From: Mycobacterium lentiflavum
Lineage (GTDB): Bacteria > Actinomycetota > Actinomycetes > Mycobacteriales > Mycobacteriaceae
NCBI RefSeq assembly: GCF_022374895.2
Contig: NZ_CP092423.2
Location: 2,232,001 to 2,296,000, forward strand
Direction: 5' to 3'
Length of the DNA stretch: 64,000 nucleotides
Shown here: positions 54,583 through 64,000 of the stretch, piece by piece
Layout: every line of letters starts with the position of its first letter
How positions within the stretch are numbered: the first letter of the stretch is position 1
Translations under genes and position numbers: made by a program
The notes under the pieces: model-generated
Databases searched by the model: none
What the model was told of the DNA's origin: nothing
What the model saw: only the letters and a program-made list of their open reading frames with translations

Positions 54583-55017
54583 ATGGCCGGACTTGTCAGA
54601 GATGTGAAGCGCTGTCGCACAGCGCTTCACGTAGCCGTGTCGGTATCGGTGGCTGCCGTCCTCGCGCTCGCCACCACCCCGGTGGCTCATGCGGCCGCGG
54701 CCATGGCGACGTTGCAGGTGGAACATACGTGGCAGACCGGTTTCATCGCCCACTTCAGCGTCACCAACCCGAACATGGCGCCGATGGCCGACTGGAGGAT
54801 TGACTTCGATATGCCGGTCGGGCAATCCGTCCTGCACGCGTGGAATAGCACCGTTACCCAATCCGGCACGCACTTTGTGGTCACCCCCGCGAACTGGGAT
54901 CGCGAGATCGCGCCCGGCGGTACGGCCACGGGTGGTTTCCGGGGCGCGCTGAGCGGTACCTATACGCCGCCGTCGAACTGTGTGGTCAACGAGCAATATC
55001 CCTGCACCGTGGGGTAG
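54583..55017 (+). CDS. Secreted carbohydrate-binding (CBM2) protein, Rv1987-like
   Basis: A 144-residue exported protein. A signal peptide (KRCRTALHVAVSVSVAAVLALA, cleavage near VAHA-AAA) is followed by a single CBM2-type beta-sandwich: VEHTWQTGFIAHFSVTNPNMAPMADWRIDFDMP, the aromatic strip Trp residues in HAWNSTV and PANWDREIAPGG, FRGALSGTYTPPSNCVVN. CBM2 modules bind cellulose or chitin; there is no catalytic domain. Two Cys near the end may pair. M. tuberculosis Rv1987 has the same layout and size. Its end forms a hairpin with the end of the convergent mmpL gene. Confidence 0.87.
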   Translation: MAGLVRDVKRCRTALHVAVSVSVAAVLALATTPVAHAAAAMATLQVEHTWQTGFIAHFSVTNPNMAPMADWRIDFDMPVGQSVLHAWNSTVTQSGTHFVVTPANWDREIAPGGTATGGFRGALSGTYTPPSNCVVNEQYPCTVG

Positions 55018-55038
55018 CCGCCGAACGTCATTCGGCGG
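55018..55038. terminator. Bidirectional stem-loop between the CBM2 and mmpL genes
   Basis: CCGCCGAA-CGTCA-TTCGGCGG is a perfect 8-bp stem with a 5-nt loop lying exactly between two convergent genes. The mmpL stop codon is within the loop. There is no U tract, which is common for mycobacterial terminators. Confidence 0.6.
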
Positions 55039-57898
55039 TGGGTGCACTCGACGCGTACTCGGCGGCCGGACGCTGATCGACCGCGGATGGGCGAGGGGGC
55101 CGCGACGCGGCGTGGGTGCGGACCTGGCGGGGCCACCAGAACCAGCGTCCCAGCAGTGTCGCCGCGGCCGGCATCATGAACGAGCGCACGATCAGGGTGT
55201 CGAACAACAACCCGATCATGATCGTGGTGCCGATTTGGCCGACGACGCGCAGATCGCTGGTCCCCATCGCACCCATCGTGAACGCGAACACCAGGCCGGC
55301 GGTGGTGACGACGCCGCCGGTGCTCCCCATCGACCGGATCATTCCCGTCTTGAGTCCGGCGCCGATTTCTTCCCGGAACCGCGCGGCCAGCAGCAGGTTG
55401 TAGTCCGACCCGACGGCCAGCATCACGATGATGGCCATCGCAAGCACCAGCCAGTGCAGCGGCATGTGCAGCAGGTGCTGCCAGATCAGCACCGATAGGC
55501 CGAACGACGACCCCAACGAGATCGTGACCGTTCCCACGATCACGGCGGAGGCGACCACACTTCCGGTGATCGCCAGCATGATCATGAAGATCAGGCAGAG
55601 TGACGCGACCGCGGCGATCATCAGGTCATACATAGACCCGTCGCGCTCGTCCTTGTCGGTGGACGCCGTGCCGGTGAGATAGATGTTGGCGGCCGCCAGC
55701 GGAGTGCCCTTGACGGCCTCGTCCGCCGCCTGCCGGATGCCGTCGATATGTGAAATCCCCTCGGCCGTCGCGGGATCGCCCTTGTGCGTGATGAAGAACC
55801 GCGCCGAGCTGCCATCGGGGGACAGGAACATGCTCAGTCCCCGCTTGAAGTCCGGATTTTCGAACGCCTCGGGCGGAAGGTAGAAGAAATCGTCATTCTT
55901 CGCGCCGTCGAAGGCCTGTCCCATCACGGTCGCGTTGCGAGTCAAGGCGTCCATCTGCGTGATTAACCCGGAGAAGGTGCTGGTCGCCGTTTGAGCGAGG
56001 TCCTTGACGGTCTGCATCGCCGCGATCAGCGGAGGCATCTGCGCCAGCATCTGCGGCATGATCTCGTCGAGTTGATCGGTGTGGTGTGCCAGGTTGCCGA
56101 CATCCTCGCTGAGCCGGTCGATGCCGTCGACCCCGTCGAACAACGACCGCAGCGACCAGCACAGCGGAATGTCGAAACAGTGTCGCTCCCAATAGAAATA
56201 GCTTCGGACCGGCCGCCACACGTCTTCGAAATCGGACAGGTGATCGCGCAATTCACCGGTCGTGTCCTGCATCTGCCTGGTATCGCCCGCCATGCCATGC
56301 GTCACGTTCGCCAGGCGGCGCGTCAAGTCCTGGATATGCAATGAGACATCGATCATGTGTTGCAGCTCGTTGGTCATCCGGGACATGTCGGCCACCCGAT
56401 TCCGCAGATTCTTGAGGTTCTCGATCGTGACGGCACTTTGCGCGCTGATCTGGAACGGGATCGAGGCATGGTCGATCGGCGAGCCCAGCGGCCGGGTAAT
56501 GCCTTGCACCCGTGCGATACCGGGTGTGTGGAAGATGCTGCGGGCAATCCGGTCCAGGACAAGCATGTCCGTCGGATTGCGCAGGTCGTGATCGGCCTCG
56601 ATCATCAGCAGCTCGGGCTCCATGCGGGCCGCTGCGAAGTGCCGGTCCGACGCCTGGAAGCCGATATTCGACGGGGTGTCGGCCGGCAGGTAATAGCGCC
56701 CGTTGTAGCCGGTCTGATAGCTGGGCAGGGCGATCAGACCGATCAGCGATACTAGGATCGACGCGACCAGCACCGGGCCCGGCCACCGCACGACGATGGT
56801 GCCGATCCGGCGCCAACGCCGGGTGCTCACATTGCGTTTGGGGTCGAATGCCCCGAAGCGGCTGGCGACGGCGATGACGGCGGGCGCCAGTGTCAGCGAC
56901 GCCGCGATCACCACCAGAACCGAGATCGAACACGGCCACCCGAGCGTATTGAAGACCGGAAGGCGGGTGAAGCTAAGGCAGTACATCGCCCCGGCGACGG
57001 TCAACCCGGAAGCCAGGATCACGTGGGCCGTTCCGTGAAACATGTCGTAGTAGGCGGCCGCTCGGTCCATTCCGGCCGAGCGAGCCTCCTGGTAGCGGCC
57101 GATCAAAAAGATCGCGTAGTCCGTAGACGCCGCTATCGCCAGTGCCACAAGCACATTCACGGCGAAGGTAGATAGCGCGATGACGTCGTTGTTGGCCAGC
57201 GTAGCGATGACGCCCTCGGCGGTGAGCAACTCAACGCCCACCGTCAGCAGCACCAACAGCACGGTGGTCAGCGAGCGATACGCGATGAACAGCATCAGCG
57301 CGATCACGACGACGGTGATCAGGGTGATTTTTTCCAGGCTGCGGTCGCCATAGGTATGGGTATCGCCATTGAGCGGACCCGGACCGGTCACGTACGCCTT
57401 GATCCCGGGCGGCGGCGGCACGCCGTCCACGATGCGTTCGACGGCGACGACGGATTCGTTTGCCACCGAGCTGCTTTGATCGCCGGTGAGGTACAGCTGG
57501 ACGTAGGCGGCTTTACCGTCGGCGCTCTGCGATCCCGCCGCGGTCAGGCTGTCGCCCCAGAAGTTCTCGACATGCTCGACGTGGGCCTTGTCCTCGGAGA
57601 GTTTGGCGATCAGCGTGTCGTAAAACCGATGTGCACTATCGCCCAGCTTGTCTCGGCCCTCCAGCACCACCATCGCCGTGGTGTCCGAATTGAACTGCTG
57701 AAAGTTCTTCCCGATGCGCTTCATGGCGATCAGGGACGGCGCATCGTGGGCGCTGTACGAGACGGCGTGTGTTCCGGCGACTTCGGACAGCACCGGCGTC
57801 GCCGTGTTCAGCACGGCGCACAGTGCCACCCAGAACAGGATGATCGGCAGCGCCAGCCACCGGATCGTCCGGCCGGTCGTAATCGCGCGCCCGCTCAT
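55028..57898 (-). CDS. MmpL-family RND transporter
   Basis: A 956-residue inner-membrane transporter of the mycobacterial MmpL class. The ATG overlaps the mmpS stop (ATGA). Two repeats each hold a large periplasmic loop and spans; the proton-relay Asp-Tyr pairs are in [18 protein letters not shown] and [17 protein letters not shown]. The helical insertion with TxxLxxxT-type repeats (about 440-610: [34 protein letters not shown]) is typical of MmpL4/5-like proteins. Paired with MmpS it probably exports a lipid or siderophore; the cargo is unknown. Confidence 0.93.
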   Translation of the reverse strand: MSGRAITTGRTIRWLALPIILFWVALCAVLNTATPVLSEVAGTHAVSYSAHDAPSLIAMKRIGKNFQQFNSDTTAMVVLEGRDKLGDSAHRFYDTLIAKLSEDKAHVEHVENFWGDSLTAAGSQSADGKAAYVQLYLTGDQSSSVANESVVAVERIVDGVPPPPGIKAYVTGPGPLNGDTHTYGDRSLEKITLITVVVIALMLFIAYRSLTTVLLVLLTVGVELLTAEGVIATLANNDVIALSTFAVNVLVALAIAASTDYAIFLIGRYQEARSAGMDRAAAYYDMFHGTAHVILASGLTVAGAMYCLSFTRLPVFNTLGWPCSISVLVVIAASLTLAPAVIAVASRFGAFDPKRNVSTRRWRRIGTIVVRWPGPVLVASILVSLIGLIALPSYQTGYNGRYYLPADTPSNIGFQASDRHFAAARMEPELLMIEADHDLRNPTDMLVLDRIARSIFHTPGIARVQGITRPLGSPIDHASIPFQISAQSAVTIENLKNLRNRVADMSRMTNELQHMIDVSLHIQDLTRRLANVTHGMAGDTRQMQDTTGELRDHLSDFEDVWRPVRSYFYWERHCFDIPLCWSLRSLFDGVDGIDRLSEDVGNLAHHTDQLDEIMPQMLAQMPPLIAAMQTVKDLAQTATSTFSGLITQMDALTRNATVMGQAFDGAKNDDFFYLPPEAFENPDFKRGLSMFLSPDGSSARFFITHKGDPATAEGISHIDGIRQAADEAVKGTPLAAANIYLTGTASTDKDERDGSMYDLMIAAVASLCLIFMIMLAITGSVVASAVIVGTVTISLGSSFGLSVLIWQHLLHMPLHWLVLAMAIIVMLAVGSDYNLLLAARFREEIGAGLKTGMIRSMGSTGGVVTTAGLVFAFTMGAMGTSDLRVVGQIGTTIMIGLLFDTLIVRSFMMPAAATLLGRWFWWPRQVRTHAASRPPRPSAVDQRPAAEYASSAPTAE

Positions 57899-58323
57899 GC
57901 CGACTTCACTAGGCAGCTGGTCGCAGCATTGTGTGAGCTCACGGTAAGTTCGTCGCGCACAACACCATTGACGGTGATGCGGCATCCAAGGCTGGCGCTG
58001 TCGCCCTGCGCTACCACATTGGCCACCACGGCACTGAGCGTGGTATCGATGCGCAGCGTCCACGGCACCGTTGCGTTTTCGACCTCTCGCGGCTGCGCGT
58101 CGGCATCCAGATAGTGGATGCTTGCCGTTGCGCCGGGCGGGCCGAAGATCTCGTAGACGACGTGTTTGGGATTGAACGCGACGATCGCGTCGGCATTGCT
58201 CTTGTCTGAAACATGTTGCTGTGAGCCGAAAACCCCGTGCAGCCGGGAAACGACGATGGTACCGACCACCACGACGATGACCATGACGATCGGTACCCAG
58301 ATGCGTCGGAGAATGCCGGTCAT
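57895..58323 (-). CDS. MmpS-family membrane accessory protein
   Basis: A 142-residue protein. The start [25 protein letters not shown] is a short cytoplasmic segment plus one span. The periplasmic beta domain has [22 protein letters not shown], the MmpS mark VPWTLRIDT, and the Cys pair in LGCRITVNG and TSCLVKSA. MmpS proteins assist their MmpL partner in lipid or siderophore export. Start at 58323, 7 nt after the stop of the preceding gene; the end overlaps mmpL by 4 nt. Confidence 0.93.
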   Translation of the reverse strand: MTGILRRIWVPIVMVIVVVVGTIVVSRLHGVFGSQQHVSDKSNADAIVAFNPKHVVYEIFGPPGATASIHYLDADAQPREVENATVPWTLRIDTTLSAVVANVVAQGDSASLGCRITVNGVVRDELTVSSHNAATSCLVKSA

Positions 58324-58330
58324 AGAGCCT

Positions 58331-59167
58331 TCATCGAGCCAGTCGTGCGCGCAGGGCCCGCACGAATCCGGTGGCGAGGTCCGCCAGGTCGCCGTGAACC
58401 CACACCACCAGGGCATCGCCCTCAGCGAAGCCGGGGTTGAGTTCGGTGTAGAACTGCACGTCGGGTTCGTGATCGAGCCGGCGCAGGCGCGACACATCGC
58501 GCGGCACCCCGACACCCTGTACCACCCAGGGGTCCTCGCCCATCGGGACGTAATGCCGGCGTGCTCCCAGCGCACGTACCAACGCTTCGACATGGGCAGG
58601 CGTCGGGGTCGTGCGGCTCGGGTACAACCGGGGCATCGTCAGCGCGAATCGGCGGTAGACCGCCGCGGTGGTGCACCGGGTCATGTACGCCACCCGCAGG
58701 CGTGGATTACGCAATTTGGTGATCAGTCCCTCGCGGAGCAGAAAGAGCGCGCCCGAGGCTCCACCGTGATACCCCGGGCGGAAGAACATGCCCCCGCACA
58801 ACGCCGCGTGGATGCGACCGCAGTGTTCGATCTTCTCGGTGCTGGCGTAGCAGAATCCCGCGAGCTCATCGTGCGCGCCGTAAAAGAGCGCGAGGCGAAC
58901 TTCGCCGGCACCGAAGACCGCCAGCCGCTCGAATTCGTCACTCGTGCAGCCGCGCATCGTTTCGGAGTAGATGGCGTAGAGCCGATCGACCAGCGCGGCC
59001 CGCTGTCCGGGCTGCAGCGATTGCGATCGCAGGTACTGTCTGCGCACGATCGCTTTGGCCGCGGCGGGGCGCGGCGAAGCGCTGGCGGTGATGACCTGTG
59101 CGCAATCGATCGGACCGAGCGATGCCACGGCACACGACTCATTAGCATGCGAACGCGCGCTGCGCAT
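58331..59167 (-). CDS. Uncharacterised protein of the MmpS-MmpL operon (possibly GNAT-fold)
   Basis: A 278-residue cytoplasmic protein that I do not recognise with certainty. [47 protein letters not shown] resembles the beta4-helix3 part of GNAT acyltransferases, including a GYHGG loop where acetyl-CoA pyrophosphate would bind. The C-terminal part ([33 protein letters not shown]) is not typical of GNATs. As first gene of the operon with mmpS 7 nt downstream, it may act on the exported molecule. ATG start with AGGAG upstream (near 59176). Confidence 0.65.
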   Translation of the reverse strand: MRSARSHANESCAVASLGPIDCAQVITASASPRPAAAKAIVRRQYLRSQSLQPGQRAALVDRLYAIYSETMRGCTSDEFERLAVFGAGEVRLALFYGAHDELAGFCYASTEKIEHCGRIHAALCGGMFFRPGYHGGASGALFLLREGLITKLRNPRLRVAYMTRCTTAAVYRRFALTMPRLYPSRTTPTPAHVEALVRALGARRHYVPMGEDPWVVQGVGVPRDVSRLRRLDHEPDVQFYTELNPGFAEGDALVVWVHGDLADLATGFVRALRARLAR

Positions 59168-59750
59168 GGAAACTCCTATATCGGATTTAAAATTGCGGAC
59201 AAGTGAGGGGTTTGCCCGCCCGCGCTAGGAATCTTTGCATTAGGTGGGAAGGTTCGCAACTGATAATTCTTGATGAATTCACGCAGTCGCGTTAATGAAG
59301 TCGGCTGCGAAATCCGCTCGCATCGGCCTTCGTCATGGCCGCGGTCACTACGGTGTCAAAACCCGTTATTGCCAGCTAAACCCGGATATCCGACGAGATC
59401 GTGACCCGGCCGGCGATATGCTTGGGCTCGATGATTAGCCCGCTTAAACTACTTGTCGGTCGTTGGTAACCGGGTATTCCCCTGGCATTGCCCTGAGTGG
59501 TTGTGAATTCTCGCCATTATACGTAGATTCAACAGGTTCGCTATTGATGTGCATTCCGCGATATTGCGATAATTCTCTGAACTGCGGATAGCCATTTTTG
59601 TTTCGGCGAAGTAGCGCGGTCATCACAGGCCGCTCGGACCGGCGGGCGCGTCCCCCGTCGTCGGGCGAGCCGCGAAATGCTACGCTGCCCGACAGTCGAC
59701 ATCCTTTAACGATCCGTCCGGAGAGGCGGAGAAGGAGGTCAGGGTTTCGC
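59168..59750. other. 583-bp intergenic region between the MmpS-MmpL operon and pyrR
   Basis: No credible gene. The middle part (about 59230-59600) is clearly richer in A+T than the genes around it. The left end should hold the promoter of the MmpS-MmpL operon. The right end holds the pyrR promoter (TACGCT at 59681-59686 is a -10 candidate) and leader. A 102-codon minus-strand frame crosses it but covers the pyrR leader and has no family resemblance. Confidence 0.7.
59713..59738 (+). promoter_or_regulatory. PyrR-binding RNA hairpin overlapping the pyrR leader, with RBS
   Basis: UCCGGAGAGG at 59717-59726 is one base off the PyrR binding-loop core UCCAGAGAGG. It sits in a hairpin, UCCG-U-CC / GG-CGGA, with a GGAGA loop and a bulged U (59713-59730). 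The strong ribosome binding site AAGGAGG (59732-59738) follows at once, 12 nt before the ATG. PyrR-dependent translational repression of this kind is known from M. smegmatis; UMP-bound PyrR would hide the RBS. Confidence 0.82.
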
Positions 59751-60323
59751 ATGAGTGCCGCGGGTGATTCCGCATCCGGCCGCGAATTGATGTCGGCGGC
59801 CGACGTCGGCCGAACGATTTCTCGTATCGCCCATCAGATCATCGAAAAGACCGCGCTCGATGGTCCCGACGCGCCACGCGTGGTGCTGTTGGGAATCCCG
59901 ACCCGCGGGGTCAGTCTGGCCGCTCGGCTGGCCGCCAACATCAGGGAATTCTGCGGCGTCGACGTCGGTCATGGCGCACTCGACATCACTTTGTACCGTG
60001 ACGATTTGATGACCAAGCCGCCCCGGCCGCTGGAGGTCACCTCGATCCCGGCCGGGGGCATCGACGACGCGTTGGTGATTCTCGTCGACGACGTGCTGTA
60101 TTCCGGTCGCTCGGTGCGCTCTGCGCTCGACGCGCTGCGCGACGTGGGCAGACCGCGAGTCGTACAACTGGCGGTACTGGTCGACCGCGGCCATCGGGAG
60201 CTGCCGGTGCGTGCCGACTACGTGGGTAAGAACGTGCCGACCTCGCGAACCGAGAGCGTGCACGTGCAGCTGCGCGAGCACGACGATCGCGACGGCGTCA
60301 TCATCTCGCGGGGCTCCGAATGA
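59751..60323 (+). CDS. pyrR: PyrR bifunctional regulator / uracil phosphoribosyltransferase
   Basis: A 190-residue type I phosphoribosyltransferase that binds pyr mRNA when UMP is high and has some uracil phosphoribosyltransferase activity. The PRPP loop is [26 protein letters not shown] start, [24 protein letters not shown], and [28 protein letters not shown] are the PyrR marks. The ATG at 59751 is fixed by the RBS and the binding loop. First gene of the pyrimidine operon. Confidence 0.96.
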   Translation: MSAAGDSASGRELMSAADVGRTISRIAHQIIEKTALDGPDAPRVVLLGIPTRGVSLAARLAANIREFCGVDVGHGALDITLYRDDLMTKPPRPLEVTSIPAGGIDDALVILVDDVLYSGRSVRSALDALRDVGRPRVVQLAVLVDRGHRELPVRADYVGKNVPTSRTESVHVQLREHDDRDGVIISRGSE

Positions 60324-60333
60324 AGCGAGAGCC

Positions 60334-61299
60334 ATGACCCGACATCTGCTGGCCGCCGGCGACCTCAGCCGCGACGACGCCACGGCGATCCTCGACGACG
60401 CCGACCGGTTCGCACAGGCGCTGGTCGGGCGTGAGGTCAAGAAACTCCCCACCCTGCGTGGGCGCACCGTGGTGACGATGTTCTACGAAAACTCCACGCG
60501 CACCCGGGTGTCGTTCGAGGTGGCCGGGAAGTGGATGAGCGCCGACGTGATCAACGTCAGCTCGTCCGGGTCGTCGGTGAGCAAAGGGGAGTCGTTGCGC
60601 GACACCGCATTGACGCTGCACGCGGCCGGTGCCGACGCGCTGATCATCCGGCACCCGGCCTCTGGAGCCGCGCACCTGCTGGCCGACTGGACCGCGCACT
60701 CCAACAGCGAACACGGTGGCCCGTCAGTGATCAACGCCGGCGACGGCACCCACGAACATCCGACACAGGCGCTGCTGGACGCGCTGACCATCCGCCAGCG
60801 CCTCGGCGAGATCGAGGGCCGGCGCGTGGTGATCGTCGGCGACATCCTGCACAGCCGGGTCGCGCGCTCCAACGTGATGCTGCTGGCAACGCTGGGCGCC
60901 GAGGTGGTGCTGGTGGCGCCGCCGACCCTGCTGCCGGTCGGTGTCGACAGCTGGCCGGCCACCGTCTCCTATGACTTCGACGCCGAGCTGCCCGCCGCCG
61001 ACGCCGTGCTGATGCTGCGGGTGCAGGCCGAGCGGATGAACGGCGGGTTCTTTCCGTCGGTGCGCGAATACTCGGTGCGCTACGGCCTTTCGGACCGGCG
61101 CCAGGCCATGCTGCCCGGCCACGCGGTGGTGCTGCACCCCGGCCCGATGGTGCGCGGCATGGAGATCGCGTCCTCGGTCGCGGACTCGTCGCAATCCGCG
61201 GTGCTGCAACAGGTTTCAAACGGTGTGCACGTGCGGATGGCCGTGCTGTTCCACGTACTGGTGGGCACCGAATCGGTCGGAAGCGAGGGGGCCGCGTGA
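60334..61299 (+). CDS. pyrB: Aspartate carbamoyltransferase catalytic subunit
   Basis: A 321-residue enzyme joining carbamoyl phosphate and aspartate, the first committed step of pyrimidine synthesis. The carbamoyl phosphate site is [13 protein letters not shown], with [41 protein letters not shown] and LRVQAERM (aspartate site) in order. No pyrI regulatory chain is nearby, as usual for this group, so control is by PyrR. Starts 10 nt after pyrR; overlaps pyrC by 4 nt (GTGA). Confidence 0.97.
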   Translation: MTRHLLAAGDLSRDDATAILDDADRFAQALVGREVKKLPTLRGRTVVTMFYENSTRTRVSFEVAGKWMSADVINVSSSGSSVSKGESLRDTALTLHAAGADALIIRHPASGAAHLLADWTAHSNSEHGGPSVINAGDGTHEHPTQALLDALTIRQRLGEIEGRRVVIVGDILHSRVARSNVMLLATLGAEVVLVAPPTLLPVGVDSWPATVSYDFDAELPAADAVLMLRVQAERMNGGFFPSVREYSVRYGLSDRRQAMLPGHAVVLHPGPMVRGMEIASSVADSSQSAVLQQVSNGVHVRMAVLFHVLVGTESVGSEGAA

Positions 61300-62600
61300 C
61301 TGTGCTGCTGCGCGGGGTTCGGTTGTACGGCGAGGGCGAGCGCGTCGACGTTCGGGTCGACAGTCCCGGTTTTGAGGGCCAGATCGCCGAAATCGGGACC
61401 GGTCTCGACATTCCCGAGACCGCCGACGTGATCGACGCCACGGGCCAGGTGCTACTGCCGGGGTTCGTGGACCTGCACACCCACCTGCGCGAGCCTGGCC
61501 GCGAATATGCCGAGGACATCGAAACCGGTTCAGCAGCAGCCGCTTTGGGCGGATTCACGGCGGTGTTCGCGATGGCGAACACCAAACCGGTGGCCGACAG
61601 CCCGGTGGTCACCGACCATGTCTGGCATCGCGGCCAGCAGGTCGGCCTGGTGGACGTGCACCCCGTCGGCGCGGTCACCGTCGGATTGGCCGGCACCGAG
61701 CTCACCGAGATGGGCATGATGGCCGCCGGTGCCGCACAGGTGCGGATGTTCTCCGACGACGGCAACTGCGTTCACGATCCGCTGATCATGCGCCGCGCCC
61801 TGGAATACGCCACCGGGTTGGGCGTGCTGATCGCCCAGCATGCCGAGGAGCCGCGGCTGACCGTGGGCGCGGTGGCACACGAAGGACCCACCGCCGCCCG
61901 GCTCGGACTCGCGGGATGGCCCAGGGCCGCCGAGGAATCGATCGTCGCGCGTGACGCGCTGCTGGCCCGCGACGCAGGCGCCCGCGTGCACGTCTGCCAC
62001 GCCTCCACCGCGGGCACCGTCGAGCTTCTGAAATGGGCTAAGGGTCAAGGTATTTCAATCACCGCCGAGGTGACGCCGCATCATCTGATGCTCGACGACA
62101 CCCGGCTGGCCGGCTATGACGGAGTGAACCGGGTTAATCCGCCGCTGCGAGAGGCGTCCGACACGATCGCGTTGCGTCAAGCGCTGGCCGACGGGGTAAT
62201 CGACTGCGTGGCCACCGACCATGCCCCGCACGCCGAGCACGAGAAATGTTGTGAGTTCTCCGCGGCCCGCCCCGGCATGCTCGGCCTGCAGACGGCGCTG
62301 TCGGTGGTGGTGCAGACGATGGTGGCGCCCGGGCTGCTCAGCTGGCGCGATGTCGCCCGGGTGATGAGTGAAAACCCTTCGCGCATAGTCGGATTGCCCG
62401 ATCATGGGCGGCCGCTGGAGGTGGGGGAGCCGGCCAACCTGACCGTGGTGGACCCGGATGCGACCTGGACGGTCACCGGGGGTGAGCTGGCCAGTCGCTC
62501 GGCCAATACTCCGTACGAGTCGATGACGTTGCCCGCCACCGTGACGGCCACGCTGCTGCGCGGCAAGATCACGGCTCGGGACGGGAAGAGCCCCGCATGA
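61296..62600 (+). CDS. pyrC: Dihydroorotase
   Basis: A 434-residue amidohydrolase closing carbamoyl-aspartate to dihydroorotate. The first metal ligands are in [16 protein letters not shown]; further ligands are in [12 protein letters not shown] (Asp), QHAEEPRLT (His), VCHASTAGT (His) and CVATDHAPH (catalytic Asp). The N- and C-terminal beta strands form the small urease-like domain. This is the type I dihydroorotase with a binuclear zinc site. GTG start overlaps the pyrB stop; the stop overlaps the next gene as ATGA. Confidence 0.96.
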   Translation: MTVLLRGVRLYGEGERVDVRVDSPGFEGQIAEIGTGLDIPETADVIDATGQVLLPGFVDLHTHLREPGREYAEDIETGSAAAALGGFTAVFAMANTKPVADSPVVTDHVWHRGQQVGLVDVHPVGAVTVGLAGTELTEMGMMAAGAAQVRMFSDDGNCVHDPLIMRRALEYATGLGVLIAQHAEEPRLTVGAVAHEGPTAARLGLAGWPRAAEESIVARDALLARDAGARVHVCHASTAGTVELLKWAKGQGISITAEVTPHHLMLDDTRLAGYDGVNRVNPPLREASDTIALRQALADGVIDCVATDHAPHAEHEKCCEFSAARPGMLGLQTALSVVVQTMVAPGLLSWRDVARVMSENPSRIVGLPDHGRPLEVGEPANLTVVDPDATWTVTGGELASRSANTPYESMTLPATVTATLLRGKITARDGKSPA

Positions 62601-63094
62601 ATTCTTCGACGCTGGTGGGGTCGCTGATCTTCGCGGCCGTGCTGGTCGTGGTCATCGCGGTGGTCATCCAGATGATGATGCTGGGCTGGCGCCGACGCGC
62701 CCGGCGCCAGGACGAGCTGATCGGCGACCTGCCAGGGGTGCCCGACGTGGTGGGCCCGGCGACGACGACGCTGCGCGGCGTCTACCTCGGTTGCACGCTG
62801 GCGCCGGAGTGGAACGAACGGATCACCTCGGGCGATCTCGGGTATCGCAGCAGGGCGGTGCTGAGCCGCTACCCCGAGGGCATCCTGCTGGAACGCAGCC
62901 GCGCCAACCCGATTTGGATTCCCCAGCAAGAGATTACCGAGATACGCACCGAGCGCGGCATGGTCGGCAAGGTCGGCGCCCGCAACTCGATACTGGCGAT
63001 CCGGTGGCGGCTGCCCGCAGGTGTCGAGGTCGATATCGGATTCCGGGCCGGCAACCGCGACGAATACGACGGCTGGCTGGAGGAGGCGGCGTGA
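62597..63094 (+). CDS. Membrane-anchored protein with PH-like domain (Rv1382-like)
   Basis: A 165-residue protein in the middle of the pyrimidine operon. One membrane span (residues 6-28, [23 protein letters not shown]) is followed by a basic stretch and a soluble domain with [43 protein letters not shown] and [20 protein letters not shown]. This reads as a PH-like beta barrel. The same gene lies between pyrC and carA in M. tuberculosis. Function unknown. Both ends overlap the neighbours by 4 nt. Confidence 0.82.
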   Translation: MNSSTLVGSLIFAAVLVVVIAVVIQMMMLGWRRRARRQDELIGDLPGVPDVVGPATTTLRGVYLGCTLAPEWNERITSGDLGYRSRAVLSRYPEGILLERSRANPIWIPQQEITEIRTERGMVGKVGARNSILAIRWRLPAGVEVDIGFRAGNRDEYDGWLEEAA

Positions 63095-64000
63095 CGGGTA
63101 AGGCTCAACTGGTACTCGAGGACGGCCGCGTCTTCACAGGCACATCGTTCGGCAAGATCGGCCAGACCCTGGGGGAGGCCGTCTTCTCCACGGGCATGTC
63201 GGGCTATCAGGAGACGCTGACCGACCCCAGCTATCACCGCCAGATCGTGGTGGCCACCGCGCCGCAGATCGGCAACACCGGCTGGAACGGCGAGGACGCC
63301 GAAAGCCGGGGTGACAAGATCTGGGTCGCCGGTTATGCGGTCCGCGATCCGTCACCGCGCGCCTCGAATTGGCGTGCCACCGGGACGCTCGAGGACGAGC
63401 TGATCCGCCAGCACATCGTCGGGATCGCCGGCATCGACACCCGCGCGGTGGTGCGCCATCTGCGCAGCCGCGGCTCGATGAAGGCCGGGGTGTTCTCGGG
63501 TGACGCGCTCGCCGAGCCGGACGAGTTGCTGGACCGGGTGCGCGACCAGCAGTCGATGCTCGGCGCCGATCTGGCCGGCGAGGTCAGCACCCCGGGCGCC
63601 TACGTCGTAGAACCCGAAGGCCCGCGGCAATTTACGGTCGCCGCTCTGGACCTGGGGATCAAGACCAACACGCCGCGCAACTTCGCCCGGCGCGGAATCC
63701 GCAGCCACGTGTTGCCGGCGTCGGCCACCTTCTCCCAGATCGCCGACCTGCACCCGGACGGGGTGTTCTTGTCCAACGGGCCCGGCGACCCGGCTACCGC
63801 CGACCACGTCGTCGCACTCACCCGCGAGGTGCTGAACGCCGGAATCCCGTTGTTCGGCATCTGTTTCGGCAATCAGATTCTGGGCCGGGCGCTCGGCCTG
63901 TCCACCTACAAGATGGTCTTCGGTCATCGCGGCATCAACATCCCGGTCATCGACCACGCCACCGGGCGGGTCGCGGTCACCGCGCAGAACCACGGCTTCG
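63091..64000 (+). CDS. carA: Carbamoyl-phosphate synthase small subunit, 3' end missing
   Basis: The first 303 codons are in the window. CarA frees ammonia from glutamine for CarB. The N-terminal domain has [29 protein letters not shown], and [18 protein letters not shown]. The class I glutamine amidotransferase domain begins with [26 protein letters not shown], the nucleophile Cys in [11 protein letters not shown], and [10 protein letters not shown]; the window ends shortly after TAQNHGF, before the His/Glu of the triad. GTG start overlapping the previous stop (GTGA). Expected to be followed by carB. Confidence 0.96.
   Translation, partial: MTGKAQLVLEDGRVFTGTSFGKIGQTLGEAVFSTGMSGYQETLTDPSYHRQIVVATAPQIGNTGWNGEDAESRGDKIWVAGYAVRDPSPRASNWRATGTLEDELIRQHIVGIAGIDTRAVVRHLRSRGSMKAGVFSGDALAEPDELLDRVRDQQSMLGADLAGEVSTPGAYVVEPEGPRQFTVAALDLGIKTNTPRNFARRGIRSHVLPASATFSQIADLHPDGVFLSNGPGDPATADHVVALTREVLNAGIPLFGICFGNQILGRALGLSTYKMVFGHRGINIPVIDHATGRVAVTAQNHGF

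Noticed and set aside
59444..59752. A 102-codon minus-strand frame between the mmp operon and pyrR
   Set aside because: It covers the pyrR promoter, leader hairpin and RBS, has no recognisable domain, and its composition does not look coding.

Overview
The window is high-GC DNA (about two thirds G+C by eye) from a Mycobacterium. From about 1.5 kb to 44 kb the gene order follows, in reverse orientation, the M. tuberculosis H37Rv block Rv2578c to Rv2531c as I remember it (radical SAM Rv2578c, aspS, the transglutaminase/ATP-grasp genes, rarA, alaS, mltG, the aro cluster, pepQ, efp, nusB, a large decarboxylase). It then jumps to pyrR-pyrB-pyrC-carA, which lie near Rv1379-Rv1383 in H37Rv. That join, plus accessory genes absent from H37Rv, suggests a non-tuberculous mycobacterium. 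No rRNA, tRNA, CRISPR array or insertion sequence was seen.

Layout. 1-1.5 kb: an ArsR-controlled minus-strand operon (DinB-like, ArsR, SRPBCC, YjbR/TfoX-like). Its promoter holds two back-to-back 16-bp dyads and faces an exact mycobacterial LexA (SOS) box in front of the radical SAM gene. 2.5-9.5 kb: exported phosphatase, exported small protein, zinc peptidase, SRPBCC protein, panE, aspS, deazaflavin-type reductase. 9.5-13 kb: FUSC membrane protein, YjbR protein, transglutaminase and zinc-ribbon metallopeptidase. 13-16.8 kb: an insertion relative to H37Rv (lipase, class III cyclase, methyltransferase, decayed TetR). 16.8-25 kb: ATP-grasp/alpha-E protein, giant transglutaminase, two tandem proline-rich membrane proteins. 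25-41 kb: DNA-damage, translation, cell-wall and shikimate genes, many overlapping by 4 nt.

41-59 kb is the accessory part. The most interesting block is 44868-51578, a tightly coupled six-gene operon: GntR/HutC regulator, two-cluster ferredoxin, substrate-binding lipoprotein with a NosL-like tail, ABC permease, ABC ATPase, and an AprA-like flavoprotein with nine HEAT-type repeats. The ferredoxin and flavoprotein look like a relative of the AprBA adenylylsulfate reductase pair, tied to a sulfonate/nitrate-type importer. The substrate is unknown. Next come a GNAT, a beta-lactamase-fold hydrolase, a DUF6065 gene beside a truncated copy of itself, a secreted CBM2 protein and an MmpS-MmpL operon.

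59.7-64 kb is the pyrimidine operon pyrR-pyrB-pyrC-(membrane protein)-carA, with a PyrR-binding RNA hairpin just before the pyrR ribosome binding site. carA runs off the window end.
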